Assembly (NCBI GenBank): GCA_039028895.1
Contig: JBCCHF010000034.1
Coordinates: forward strand, 10,757-74,756
DNA length: 64,000 bases
Reading direction: 5' to 3'
Source: JAHDCJ01 sp039028895
GTDB taxonomy: Bacteria; Bacteroidota; Bacteroidia; Chitinophagales; Saprospiraceae
The translations under genes and the position numbers were made by a program. This document shows positions 8,708 through 18,446 of this stretch, piece after piece (within the stretch, counting starts at the first letter, position 1; the number at the start of each line of letters is the position of its first letter). The notes beneath the pieces were generated by a model that worked only from the letters and a program-made list of their open reading frames with translations, was not told the DNA's origin and made no database searches.

Positions 8708-9394
8708 TTAATTATAAACAAATTTGTACCCCACCCCTCTAACTGAAAGGAAGTATTGAGGATTCTTAGGATCTTCCTCAAAGTATTTCCGGAAGGAAAG
8801 GATGAAATTGTCGATAGTCCTGGTTGATGGGTAAACGTCATACCCCCATACCGCTTGCAGGATCTGTTGCCTTGAAACCACTTCGTTACGTCTGTCAATC
8901 AACAACTTAAGCAACATGGCTTCTTTTTTTGTCAAATGCAAAGTGCCTGAATTGGTAGTAGCATCGTAAGTCTTGAAGTTAACCTGGTTATCACCAAACT
9001 GGAATACTTCCGTCACTGCTGCTCCAGGTTTTTGAGAACGTTTCAGCAAGTTTTGAATACGCAATAATAGCTCCTCCAAGTTAAAAGGTTTGACGATATA
9101 ATCATCAGCACCCTTTTTTAGTCCACTAACTTTGTCCATCGAAGTATCTTTGGCTGTTAGGAACATAACAGGAACTTCCAGGTTTTCAAGTCGGATTTGT
9201 TCGCAGATCTGAAATCCGTCAACTTCAGGAAGCATAATGTCCAAAATGATAAGATCAAAATGTTGACCACGAAAATATTTTAGGGCATCTTTCCCGTTAT
9301 CGGTTGCGACGACCTCATAGTCTTCGAGCTCGAGATTCAGTTTGATCCCTTCCCTGATGTTTTCTTCGTCTTCAACTAATAGTATGCGTGCCAT
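8708..9394 (-). CDS. OmpR/PhoB-family response regulator
   Basis: 228 residues: receiver domain (1-120) with acidic pocket E8/D9, phospho-acceptor D52 in LIILDIMLPE, the FLTAKD Thr and the GADDYIVKPF Lys, then a winged-helix DNA-binding domain with LTKKEAMLLKLLIDRRNE and the final VRGVGYKF strand pattern. It is the partner of the histidine kinase just upstream (17 bp gap) and is the last gene of a hemL-kinase-regulator transcript unit. The pair resembles Bacteroidota RprXY-type systems in size, but no target is visible. Confidence 0.93.
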   Translation of the reverse strand: MARILLVEDEENIREGIKLNLELEDYEVVATDNGKDALKYFRGQHFDLIILDIMLPEVDGFQICEQIRLENLEVPVMFLTAKDTSMDKVSGLKKGADDYIVKPFNLEELLLRIQNLLKRSQKPGAAVTEVFQFGDNQVNFKTYDATTNSGTLHLTKKEAMLLKLLIDRRNEVVSRQQILQAVWGYDVYPSTRTIDNFILSFRKYFEEDPKNPQYFLSVRGVGYKFVYN

Positions 9395-9411
9395 AAGAGA
9401 GGTTTTATAAG

Positions 9412-10425
9412 TTAGTCATTAACTTTTGTTAGTTTGATGGGCATAGTAACCCTGATAATAGTGCCTTCTGGCTGGTTTTCCTTTACGTGAATGTAGCCCC
9501 TGTGAGCTTTTACGATTTCTTTTACAATATGCAACCCTAAACCGGTGCCTTTTGTTTTCCTGGTATTTTCACTTCCTATCCGGTAGAATTTTTCAAATAC
9601 CCTGTCTCTTTCTTCTTCTGGAATACCGATACCGTTATCGGCAACTTCAAAGTCAAAATTCTTCGTTCCTTTTCTTACGGTTACTTTTATTTCTGCAATG
9701 TCTTTCGGAGAATATTTTACAGCATTTTCAAGTAGGTTTACCGCCAAGGATGTAAATGCAGTTTTATCAGCTCTAATTACGATTTTTTCTGCTGTGTACC
9801 GTGTCTTAAAATCTACATTCGGGTGTTTCTGCCGCATTTTTGTGATAATGCGTTCAGTGAGTTCGATCAGATCGATATCATCCAGTGCCCAGGTGTAAGC
9901 ATTTTCTATTCTTGTGGCTAATAGCAGGTTATCAACCAAATTCTGTAAACGCTCCACGTCTTTTAATGCATTCCCCGTAAACTTGTGGATTTGCTCTTTC
10001 CCAAGGTCACGCTTCTTGAATGTCTCCAAAACTAACCTTATCGAAGCTATTGGAGATTTGAGTTCGTGTGTAATAGATTGCAGAAAATTTTGTTGTTGTC
10101 GATTTACAGCTACTTCATTTCTTAAACCCCTGAAAACTACGTATATACCTATTATAATACTTAAAAAAAATATCAGGCTTTCTACCAATATTACCCGGCG
10201 TTGTCTTTTAAATTCTACATCCAGATCCTGTTTCCCAGCAATTATCTGCTGGATCGCTATACTGTCAGTAGGCGCACTTAGCCTGGCCGACTTTTCAACC
10301 AGTTCAGATCGGGCGTCATAGAGATTTTTGTTTTTACTGAATAGCAGGTATGACCACAAAGCACAAAAGCCAATGAAATAGAACAGGAACAGAAAAAATG
10401 TAATGTAGCTTCGGTAAACCTTCAC
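9412..10425 (-). CDS. Membrane sensor histidine kinase
   Basis: 337 residues. Two membrane segments (about 7-28 and 79-99) flank a short ~45-residue periplasmic loop; there is no HAMP or PAS domain, and the H-box follows almost directly: FLQSITHELKSPIASIRLV near 118. N-box NLLENAVKYSPKD, G1 VADNGIGIPEEERDRVF, F-box EKFYRIG and G2 KGTGLGLHIVKEIV complete the catalytic domain. The frame has no ATG near its 5' end; the GTG at 10425 gives exactly the first membrane segment and is taken as the start. It lies 33 bp after hemL and 17 bp before its regulator. With so small a sensor loop it may sense within the membrane. Confidence 0.92.
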   Translation of the reverse strand: MKVYRSYITFFLFLFYFIGFCALWSYLLFSKNKNLYDARSELVEKSARLSAPTDSIAIQQIIAGKQDLDVEFKRQRRVILVESLIFFLSIIIGIYVVFRGLRNEVAVNRQQQNFLQSITHELKSPIASIRLVLETFKKRDLGKEQIHKFTGNALKDVERLQNLVDNLLLATRIENAYTWALDDIDLIELTERIITKMRQKHPNVDFKTRYTAEKIVIRADKTAFTSLAVNLLENAVKYSPKDIAEIKVTVRKGTKNFDFEVADNGIGIPEEERDRVFEKFYRIGSENTRKTKGTGLGLHIVKEIVKAHRGYIHVKENQPEGTIIRVTMPIKLTKVND

Positions 10426-10458
10426 TGATGGTCGTTTTCGATGGAAATTTAAGCATTT

Positions 10459-11748
10459 TTAGTTAAATACCACATCAATGGCTGATTTCATAATTTCTGC
10501 TGCCTCAGTAAGGTCGTTCTCAGTGTGTGCTGCTGAAACAAAACCTACTTCATAACCCGAAGGACCGAGATATACACCTTTTTGAAGAAGTTCATGATGC
10601 AATATCCTGAATCGATCCATCCCTTCTGAATCAATTTGATCAGCGCGGGATATTTCCTTGTGGGAAAATGAAACCCAGAAAATGGAGCCAATAGTTTGGA
10701 TCTTTAGTTCATACCCTTTAGAAACGCAATAATCTTCAATTTCTTTTGCGAAGGCTGAAGTTTTCTTTGCCATACCCTGGTAAAACCCAGGTTGCAACAG
10801 TTGCTGCAAGGCGGCATATCCAGCAGCCATGGCAACAGGATTCGCAGATAAAGTGCCAGCCTGGTAAACTCCACCTTCAGGAGCTACATGCCCCATAAAT
10901 GTAGCGCTTGCGGCATAAGCACCAACTGGCATTCCTCCTCCGATTATTTTTCCGAAAGTAATGATATCAGGCTGAATGTCATAATACCCAGCAGCGCCAT
11001 CAAAACCAACTCTGAAGCCAGAAATGACTTCATCAAAAATTAACAGAGCGCAGGTTTCATTACACTTTTTGCGCAAAAATTCAAGAAAGGATTTACGTTG
11101 CAAAAGCAAGCCATTATTGGCAGGGATCGGTTCTATTATGACACAGGCAATTTCATCTTTATGCTTATTGAAAGCGGCTTCAACCGCTTTTTCATTGTCC
11201 AATGGAACAACGATCGTTTCGCGAATAAAGGAATCAGGTATACCTGCAGACGTCGACTCTCCAAAGGTAGCCAATCCAGAACCAGCTCTAACCAAAAGTG
11301 AGTCGACATGGCCATGATAGCATCCTTCAAACTTAATCACTTTTGAACGTCCGGTTATCCCTCTGGCTAGCCTGATTGCTGACATTACAGCTTCGGTTCC
11401 GGAGCTTACAAATCGGATCTTTTCAATATACTTATGGTTTTCCAGGATTAATTTCCCCAACTGATTACCAAGTCTTGTAGGCGTTCCGAATGAAGTCCCA
11501 TTGGCCACTGTATCCGTGACCATTTCCCTGATCATTGCATTATTATGCCCTAGGATTAAGGGGCCCCAAGAACAACAAAAATCAATGAAAGCATTATCAT
11601 CTTCATCAAATATCCTGCATCCTTCACCACGCTTAATAAAGAGAGGGGGCCCTGACACCGATTTGAATGCCCTTACAGGGGAATTCACACCTCCTGGAAA
11701 ATAGTTCTTTGCTTCCTTGAATAACTGTTCTGAAGTGGTTCTGTCCAT
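10459..11748 (-). CDS. hemL: Glutamate-1-semialdehyde 2,1-aminomutase HemL
   Basis: PLP enzyme making 5-aminolevulinate from glutamate-1-semialdehyde in the C5 route of tetrapyrrole synthesis. 429 residues, full length. PGGVNSPVRAF near 18-28, RFVSSGTEAVMSAIRLARG near 112-130, EGCYHGHVDS near 141-150, DEVISGFRVG near 239-248, and PLP-binding Lys267 in ITFGKIIGGGMP. First gene of a minus-strand unit with a histidine kinase and response regulator; divergent from purM. Very sure. Confidence 0.97.
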   Translation of the reverse strand: MDRTTSEQLFKEAKNYFPGGVNSPVRAFKSVSGPPLFIKRGEGCRIFDEDDNAFIDFCCSWGPLILGHNNAMIREMVTDTVANGTSFGTPTRLGNQLGKLILENHKYIEKIRFVSSGTEAVMSAIRLARGITGRSKVIKFEGCYHGHVDSLLVRAGSGLATFGESTSAGIPDSFIRETIVVPLDNEKAVEAAFNKHKDEIACVIIEPIPANNGLLLQRKSFLEFLRKKCNETCALLIFDEVISGFRVGFDGAAGYYDIQPDIITFGKIIGGGMPVGAYAASATFMGHVAPEGGVYQAGTLSANPVAMAAGYAALQQLLQPGFYQGMAKKTSAFAKEIEDYCVSKGYELKIQTIGSIFWVSFSHKEISRADQIDSEGMDRFRILHHELLQKGVYLGPSGYEVGFVSAAHTENDLTEAAEIMKSAIDVVFN

Positions 11749-11846
11749 TTGAATTCAAAATTTCGGTAAAAATAGAAAATGTTTAAGCTTCGAATAATTT
11801 CATACCCAACATAAAACAGGTTCGCTCCGAAATGGTTGGAAAACTG

Positions 11847-11854
11847 TATCTTTG
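11847..11854 (+). promoter_or_regulatory. purM promoter -7 box
   Basis: TATCTTTG is an exact TAnnTTTG match, 32 bp before the purM ATG at 11887. An imperfect -33 element (TTCG at 11821-11824) lies 22 bp upstream. Confidence 0.5.
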
Positions 11855-11886
11855 GGTGCTTTAAAATTGCCTATACATTTTAGCCC

Positions 11887-13059
11887 ATGTCTGACAAATT
11901 AAAATACGACCTCAGAGGTGTTTCTGCCTCAAAATCAGAAGTACATCAAGCCATAAAAGGACTCGACAAGGGATTATATCCAACTGCATTTTGCAAAATA
12001 TTACCTGATATTGCCGGAGGCGATTCAAACTATGTAAACCTTATGCACGCAGATACTGCAGGAACCAAGACTTCACTCGCCTACCTTTACTGGAAAGAAA
12101 CCGGAGATCTCGATGTCTGGAAAGGTATTGCCATGGATGCCATTGTAATGAATCTTGATGATATGGCATGCGTCGGATGTATCCAGGATATTTTACTTTC
12201 CTCTACAATTGGCAGAAACAAAGGCTTGATTACCGGTGATGTTATTGCCACCATAATTCAATCCGCCCAGGAGATAATTGAAGAAATGGAAGCATTTGGG
12301 ATTCGGATTCACATGGCTGGCGGTGAAACTGCCGATGTTGGTGATATTGTAAGGTCGATTGATGTTGGTTATACGGCTTTCGCCAGAATGCGCAAAAAAG
12401 ACCTTGTGATTAATGATATCAAACCCGGCAATGTGATTGTTGGATTTGCGTCTTACGGGCAGGCCACTTACGAAAGTAGTTATAATGGTGGTATGGGGAG
12501 TAATGGACTTACTTCTGCCAGACATGATGTCTTGAGTAAAGTGTATAGCTCAAAATACCCAGAAAGCTTTGACCCCAACATTCCTGAGGAAGTTGTCTAT
12601 ACCGGCAGTAAAAATCTTACGGACACTATAAACATCGATGGAAAGGAAATTACAGTAGGAAAACTCATTCTTTCTCCTACACGTACCTATTTGCCAGTGA
12701 TCGCAAAAATTCTGCATGAACATCGCAAATCTATAACCGGGATGATCCATTGTACAGGAGGTGCCCAGACCAAAGTCATGAAATTTACTGATGGCGTTCA
12801 CGTCATAAAAGACAACCTCTTCCCTATTCCTCCACTCTTTCAGCTTATTCAGCAGGAATCAAAAACAGAATGGAAAGAAATGTACCAAGTCTTTAATATG
12901 GGGCACCGATTAGAAGTTTACACTGATGAAGCAAATGCACAACATTTAATTGACATTTCTGAAGATTTTGGTATTCCGGCAAGAGTAGTCGGCCATGTAG
13001 AAGCCGCTGAAAAGAACAAACTATCAATAAGGTCGACTTTCGGAGAGTTTAATTACTAG
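11887..13059 (+). CDS. purM: Phosphoribosylformylglycinamidine cyclo-ligase (AIR synthase)
   Basis: Cyclises FGAM to AIR in purine synthesis, ATP dependent. 390 residues of the longer Bacteroidota-type PurM. PurM/SelD-superfamily features: LMHADTAGTKTSLAYLYWKETG near 52-73, AMDAIVMNLDDMACVG near 80-96, HMAGGETADVGDIVRSIDVG near 140-160, FASYGQATYESSYNGGMGSNG near 184-204 and the C-terminal FNMGHRLEVYTDE. Convergent with glpK, 6 bp apart. Promoter candidate at 11847. Confidence 0.92.
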   Translation: MSDKLKYDLRGVSASKSEVHQAIKGLDKGLYPTAFCKILPDIAGGDSNYVNLMHADTAGTKTSLAYLYWKETGDLDVWKGIAMDAIVMNLDDMACVGCIQDILLSSTIGRNKGLITGDVIATIIQSAQEIIEEMEAFGIRIHMAGGETADVGDIVRSIDVGYTAFARMRKKDLVINDIKPGNVIVGFASYGQATYESSYNGGMGSNGLTSARHDVLSKVYSSKYPESFDPNIPEEVVYTGSKNLTDTINIDGKEITVGKLILSPTRTYLPVIAKILHEHRKSITGMIHCTGGAQTKVMKFTDGVHVIKDNLFPIPPLFQLIQQESKTEWKEMYQVFNMGHRLEVYTDEANAQHLIDISEDFGIPARVVGHVEAAEKNKLSIRSTFGEFNY

Positions 13060-13065
13060 GTTTTC

Positions 13066-14571
<1,506 letters not shown>

Positions 14572-14592
14572 TCAATAAAAGAACAAATAGGA

Positions 14593-14991
14593 CTATCCGC
14601 CAACTAATGGAGTGAGCTTAATAAAACTTACATCGGTATCACCAGACACCAGAACTTTATCTTCAAGCTTGTCGACTTGTTGATTGTCAACAATAATGAA
14701 AAACCCGTTTTTCTTGAAAGCATTAAGAGCAATGTAAACCTGTTTTTCTTTGTCTACCTTGCGACGATTTTTCATTTTAAACCCATTTAGAGCAACCTCA
14801 GTATCAGTAGGTTGAACCAATCCACTGAACATCTCATTTCCTTTGTTATTAAACTGATTGACTTCGTGGAAAACGCGTTGTTTGATGAGTTCTTCAACTG
14901 TAATAAACTCATTTTCGAAAGCCAGTTGGATCTCATTAAGGACTTTGCCCACAGCCGTTTCATCCTTGATGGTAATGGTATGCATATTCAT
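14593..14991 (-). CDS. Small ubiquitin/MoaD-like beta-grasp protein ending in Gly-Gly (predicted)
   Basis: 132 residues, no signal peptide, start ATG at 14991. Its C-terminal third (FFIIVDNQQV, then DKVLVSGDTDV, then SFIKLTPLVGG) follows the end of ThiS/MoaD and other ubiquitin-like beta-grasp proteins: strand, NG-like turn, a GD-x-V turn, a last strand and a terminal diglycine with the stop codon right after it. The N-terminus (MHTITIKD strand, ITVEELIKQRVFHEVNQF helix) fits the first strand and helix. It is ~50 residues longer than MoaD, with a polar insertion at 45-85. No E1/ThiF-like, JAB, MoaE or ThiG gene lies in the window. It could instead be a sulfur carrier or an unrelated small protein; the fold is inferred from pattern only. 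Upstream of glpK by 39 bp and divergent from bshC. Confidence 0.6.
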   Translation of the reverse strand: MNMHTITIKDETAVGKVLNEIQLAFENEFITVEELIKQRVFHEVNQFNNKGNEMFSGLVQPTDTEVALNGFKMKNRRKVDKEKQVYIALNAFKKNGFFIIVDNQQVDKLEDKVLVSGDTDVSFIKLTPLVGG

Positions 14992-15025
14992 TAATTCTAT
15001 TGAAGTAAAAATAACCTTTTATAAC

Positions 15026-15033
15026 TAACTTTG
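15026..15033 (+). promoter_or_regulatory. bshC promoter -7 box
   Basis: TAACTTTG matches TAnnTTTG. Transcription should begin near 15040, downstream of the in-frame GTG at 15036, which supports the ATG at 15057 as the bshC start. Confidence 0.5.
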
Positions 15034-15056
15034 AAGTGTCTTCTACACGGAAAATT

Positions 15057-16658
15057 ATGAGAAAAACAACCTTACCTTTCGACAAAGTCCCCTATCTAAG
15101 CAATAGGGACAAAGCCTATATTTCAGAACATGAAAGCCTAACGCCTTTTTATAAATATTCAGTTTCATTCAAGGCTTTCGAGCAGATTATAAAAGATAAA
15201 CAAGGTGAGCAAATTGATCGGGAAACACTATACTCCGTATTATCCGAACAATACGCAAAAGAAGAAACCAGCCATTTGGTTAAAACCAATATCAGTTTAT
15301 TAAAACAGCCCAATACGTTTACCATTGTCACTGGCCACCAGCCTGTATTAGCCACTGGACCATTATATTTTATTTACAAAATCGTGAGTACTATAAAGCT
15401 TGCTGCCCAGCTCAACGAACTTTATCCCAGTTATCGGTTCGTTCCTGTTTATTGGATGGGGGCTGAAGATCACGACTTTGAAGAAATCAACCATTTCAGA
15501 ATTTTCGGCAAACAGTTGGTATGGGAAAATGATGAAAATGGAGCTGTAGGAGAAATGTCCACAGAACGCATTGGTGCTGTCGTTGACGAGCTAAAAACAA
15601 TTTTGGGAAATACAAAACCCGCCCAATCTACATTAAAGCTGGTCAAACAGGCATATTTAAAAAAACCTACTTTAGCTGAAGCTACATTTAATATTGTAAA
15701 TCAGCTATTTAAGCAATGGGGACTTATTGTACTCAACCCATCTCATAAGGATCTAAAACAATTGTTTTCCAGAATAATGATCAGGGAGATCAAAGAGCAA
15801 CCAAGTCAAAAATTAATCACCAACACCCTTGAGAAGTTAGAGGTGGCTGGTTATAAAGCCCAGGCCAATCCGCGTGAAATCAATTTATTCTATGCAAGAA
15901 AAGGCCTCAGGGAGAGGATTGTAAAAGAAGACATGCTGTACAAAGTACTGAACACGGATCTTCAATTTACGGAGCGAGAGCTTATTGCGGAAGTTGAAGA
16001 ACACCCTGATCGTTTTAGTCCCAATGTCGCTTTGCGCCCGCTCTACCAGGAGTTAATTCTTCCAAACCTCGCTTATATTGGAGGTGGCGGGGAAATTGCC
16101 TATTGGTTGGAGAGAAAAAGTCAGTTCGAATATTTCGGCATAAATTTTCCAATGCTTGTCAGAAGAAGTTCCGTATTATGGATTGATTCAGGAACCTATC
16201 AAAAAATGTTACAATTAGGCCTGGATGAATTATCAATCTTTGACGCTTTCGATCAACTAGCTAAGGCATTTGTAACCCTAAATGCTTCAGCATCACTTAA
16301 TCTGGATTCAGAAAAAGCAGAATTAGAAAGTCTCTTTGAAGTCATTGCCCAAAAAGTAAAAGCAATTGAACCCACTCTTGAGCCAAGCGTACTTGCCGAA
16401 AAAACAAAAGCAGCAAAAGGTATATCAAACCTGGAAAACAGAATAATTAAAGCTGAAAAGAGGAAACACGACCAGACCATAAACCAGATTAAAAAGCTGA
16501 AGGAAAAACTTTTTCCCGGTGGCGGACTCCAAGAGAGAAAAGATAACTTCCTTGAATATCATTACCGCTATGGTGATCATTTTATCGAGACCCTGGTGAA
16601 GACTTTGAATCCACTTGAAAAGGCATTCATAGTCTTGATAGAGGAGACAATCGGTTAG
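15057..16658 (+). CDS. bshC: Bacillithiol biosynthesis cysteine-adding enzyme BshC
   Basis: Last step of bacillithiol synthesis: joins cysteine to glucosaminyl-malate. 533 residues from the ATG at 15057. Typical motifs: TGHQPVLATGPLYFIYK near 92-108, VPVYWMGAEDHDFEEIN near 129-146, RPLYQELILPNLAYIGGGGEIAYW near 325-350, and a C-terminal coiled coil followed by FPGGGLQERKDN. An in-frame GTG at 15036 would add seven residues but precedes the likely transcription start. The 3' end overlaps the convergent methyltransferase by 4 bp. The deacetylase partner bshB1 is at 22803-23519; bshA was not seen. Confidence 0.95.
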   Translation: MRKTTLPFDKVPYLSNRDKAYISEHESLTPFYKYSVSFKAFEQIIKDKQGEQIDRETLYSVLSEQYAKEETSHLVKTNISLLKQPNTFTIVTGHQPVLATGPLYFIYKIVSTIKLAAQLNELYPSYRFVPVYWMGAEDHDFEEINHFRIFGKQLVWENDENGAVGEMSTERIGAVVDELKTILGNTKPAQSTLKLVKQAYLKKPTLAEATFNIVNQLFKQWGLIVLNPSHKDLKQLFSRIMIREIKEQPSQKLITNTLEKLEVAGYKAQANPREINLFYARKGLRERIVKEDMLYKVLNTDLQFTERELIAEVEEHPDRFSPNVALRPLYQELILPNLAYIGGGGEIAYWLERKSQFEYFGINFPMLVRRSSVLWIDSGTYQKMLQLGLDELSIFDAFDQLAKAFVTLNASASLNLDSEKAELESLFEVIAQKVKAIEPTLEPSVLAEKTKAAKGISNLENRIIKAEKRKHDQTINQIKKLKEKLFPGGGLQERKDNFLEYHYRYGDHFIETLVKTLNPLEKAFIVLIEETIG

Positions 16659-17272
16659 CCGTTATTTTTGATGTGCAGAACTGTCCAGTACCCAAAAAGG
16701 TTGACTGGAGTACTGTTAATGACTTCGAGGTTATTTTCCTTAATAAATTTATCAACTGAGAAGTCAGGGACCCATCCCAGTTTTTCAGAGATTTTAGATA
16801 ATTTCTTTTCGAAAAAATTGATTATTCTTCCGCTATTAGAGAAGTGATTAAGCACCATAATATCTCCCCCTGGCTTACAGACCCGCTTGGCTTCTTGCAT
16901 TAATTTTACAGGATCCGGCACCACAGATACCACATACATCAGTGCTAATTTATCAAAACTGTTATCCGGAAACTCCATATTCTGGGCATCCATTAGTTTT
17001 ACGGAAACATTCGTTGCTTCTGCTTTTTGGATCTTCTCTTCTGCTTTTTCCAGCATTTCTTTGGAGACATCGATTCCGGTAACGGTGGTTATATCAGGAT
17101 AGGATAACAAGGAAATGCCTGTGCCTACTCCTACTTCAAGTATGACATCTCCTGCTTTACATTCCATTTGCGAAATCAGGACATTTCTTCCGGGGTCAAA
17201 CAGTTTCCCAAAAATAATATCATAGACAGGTGCATACCTTTTATAGGCACTAGTGATGGAGTCGAGGTTCAT
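16655..17272 (-). CDS. Class I SAM methyltransferase, PmtA-like (phosphatidylethanolamine N-methyltransferase type)
   Basis: 205 residues. SAM motif I ILEVGVGTG (44-52), motif II GIDVSKEML (66-74), LMDAQNMEFPDNSFD near 93-107 and MYVVSVVPDP (112-121), which is a hallmark of Rhodobacter-type PmtA. The N-terminal AYKRYAPVYDIIFGKLFDPGR also fits that family. PmtA methylates phosphatidylethanolamine toward phosphatidylcholine; whether this protein does so, or methylates a quinone or another lipid, cannot be told here. Cytosolic or membrane-associated, no signal. Stop codons of this gene and bshC interlock (TTAG, 16655-16658). Confidence 0.75.
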   Translation of the reverse strand: MNLDSITSAYKRYAPVYDIIFGKLFDPGRNVLISQMECKAGDVILEVGVGTGISLLSYPDITTVTGIDVSKEMLEKAEEKIQKAEATNVSVKLMDAQNMEFPDNSFDKLALMYVVSVVPDPVKLMQEAKRVCKPGGDIMVLNHFSNSGRIINFFEKKLSKISEKLGWVPDFSVDKFIKENNLEVINSTPVNLFGYWTVLHIKNNG

Positions 17273-17320
17273 TATTTGTTGATAAATTTCAATTAAACGG
17301 AAGGTAGGAATCTGTAAGAT

Positions 17321-17776
17321 TTATTTTTTCACCTGACTTTCATATATTTCAAGCCACCTTTGAGCATCCATTTTGGCAACAAGTTCTCCGATAAGTTCGT
17401 AGGGAACATCATCCATTTTCTTAAATCTGATGCAAGACTTACCCATATCAAGTTTCCGCTTGCAGTGTTTTGGATATTCAGATTTGAACCAGTCCAACAT
17501 TTTGGGATCAGCGTACAACCCCATATGGTAAACTGCAATATAGTTTTTTTGGGAAGCGAGTTGGAAGAATGGCAAAGGCAACTTTGGATCACAATGATAT
17601 CCATCTGGATAAACGGAATGAGGAATTACATACCCGATCATACCATAATTCATTACCTCTTCAATGTCTTTTGGTAGATTTTTAAGAATGACCTCCCGCA
17701 GTTTACTCATTACAGATTGTCTTTCCTCTGGCAATTCTTTGATGTAATCATCCGGAGTCTTCGCCTTTGAATGCAT
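17321..17776 (-). CDS. DUF1801 domain protein
   Basis: 151 residues from the ATG at 17776 (a TTG 9 bp upstream is less likely). DUF1801/YdhG-type fold: YIKELPEERQSVMSKLREVI near 11-30, EEVMNYGMIGYVIP near 39-52, KNYIAVYHMGLYADP near 77-91 and a C-terminal GKSCIRFKKMDDVP. Members include the Fra/YdhG iron chaperone and many uncharacterised proteins. Cytosolic. Stands alone between the methyltransferase (48 bp) and a divergent lipoprotein gene. Function not assigned. Confidence 0.8.
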   Translation of the reverse strand: MHSKAKTPDDYIKELPEERQSVMSKLREVILKNLPKDIEEVMNYGMIGYVIPHSVYPDGYHCDPKLPLPFFQLASQKNYIAVYHMGLYADPKMLDWFKSEYPKHCKRKLDMGKSCIRFKKMDDVPYELIGELVAKMDAQRWLEIYESQVKK

Positions 17777-17885
17777 GAATATCAAGATTTATGTAAAAAA
17801 ATATGCCCTTCCTTAGTTGAAGGACAATTAAAGGTTTTATTTTTCATGTAAATTAAGAAGATTAGGCCACAAAAACTTCATTGCC

Positions 17886-18299
17886 ATGAAAACATTAATT
17901 TATTTATGCCTGCCAGTTATGATGATTTGCTGTTTCAGTTGCAGTTCCACATCTGATGCAACTGGATCAAAAAAAGATAAGGAAAATACTGAAGAAGCAG
18001 ACGAGCCTTATGTATACCAGGACCTTACCGATTATCTGCGCAATTTTTCCGGTGTAACCGTTACCGGATCTGGTAGAAATGCAAGAGTAACCATTCGAGG
18101 ATCAGGTTCTGTCGCCGGCAACACTTCTCCAATTTTCGTTGTTGATGGTTTAACATTAAGCGGTGGGCTTAGCCAGGCGTATGACCTGGTTAATGTTGAA
18201 AACATCAAATCATTAAGAGTACTTAGAAGGCCCTCAGAAACAGCTGTTTACGGTGTCCGTGGAGCAAACGGGGTTATCAAAATTACTTTAAAAGATTAA
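17886..18299 (+). CDS. Lipoprotein consisting of a lone TonB-receptor plug domain
   Basis: 137 residues: lipobox signal (MKTLIYLCLPVMMICCFSC), a charged linker, then a plug domain that is unmistakable from YLRNFSGVTVTGSGRNARVTIRG through PIFVVDGL and VENIKSLRVLR to YGVRGANGVIKITLK. SusC-type receptors carry this plug before a ~700-residue barrel; here the gene ends right after the plug, at a normal stop codon, with no barrel downstream, so it is a free-standing plug rather than a broken receptor. Such proteins recur in Bacteroidota with unknown role; a part in TonB-dependent or signal-transduction complexes is inference. No neighbour suggests a substrate. Confidence 0.8.
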   Translation: MKTLIYLCLPVMMICCFSCSSTSDATGSKKDKENTEEADEPYVYQDLTDYLRNFSGVTVTGSGRNARVTIRGSGSVAGNTSPIFVVDGLTLSGGLSQAYDLVNVENIKSLRVLRRPSETAVYGVRGANGVIKITLKD

Positions 18300-18370
18300 T
18301 TAGTTTTCGGCTAGGCATTGAGCTTCTGAAAAAATGTCATATATCATTAGCTGAATTGATGAATATCACT

Positions 18371-18403
18371 ATGGTTTTCTACTTTTCCATTAGAAAAAAC
18401 CAT
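18371..18403 (+). promoter_or_regulatory. Inverted repeat upstream of pckA, operator candidate
   Basis: ATGGTTTTCTA (18371-18381) is the inverse of TAGAAAAAACCAT (18391-18403) apart from a 2-nt bulge, with a 9-nt spacer. It covers the -33 zone and touches the -7 box TAGCTTTG at 18403. It lacks a T-tract, so an operator is more likely than a terminator for the upstream lipoprotein gene. Confidence 0.45.
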
Positions 18404-18410
18404 AGCTTTG
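18403..18410 (+). promoter_or_regulatory. pckA promoter -7 box
   Basis: TAGCTTTG is an exact TAnnTTTG match, 36 bp before the pckA ATG at 18447. The in-frame TTG at 18408 lies inside this box and cannot be the start codon of the transcript it drives. Confidence 0.55.
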
Positions 18411-18446
18411 CTGCATGATTGTATCAATTCAAAAAAACTGATAGCT

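Noticed and set aside
9552..10321. Plus-strand open frames opposite the histidine kinase
   Set aside because: Antisense shadows of a clear coding gene with no recognisable product; the same holds for many others opposite topA, glpK and nnr.
15036..15056. GTG at 15036 as bshC start
   Set aside because: It lies only three bases after the TAACTTTG promoter box, upstream of the likely transcription start; the ATG at 15057 fits.
18408..18446. TTG at 18408 as pckA start
   Set aside because: The codon is part of the -7 promoter box and the added residues do not belong to the PckA family; ATG at 18447 is used.
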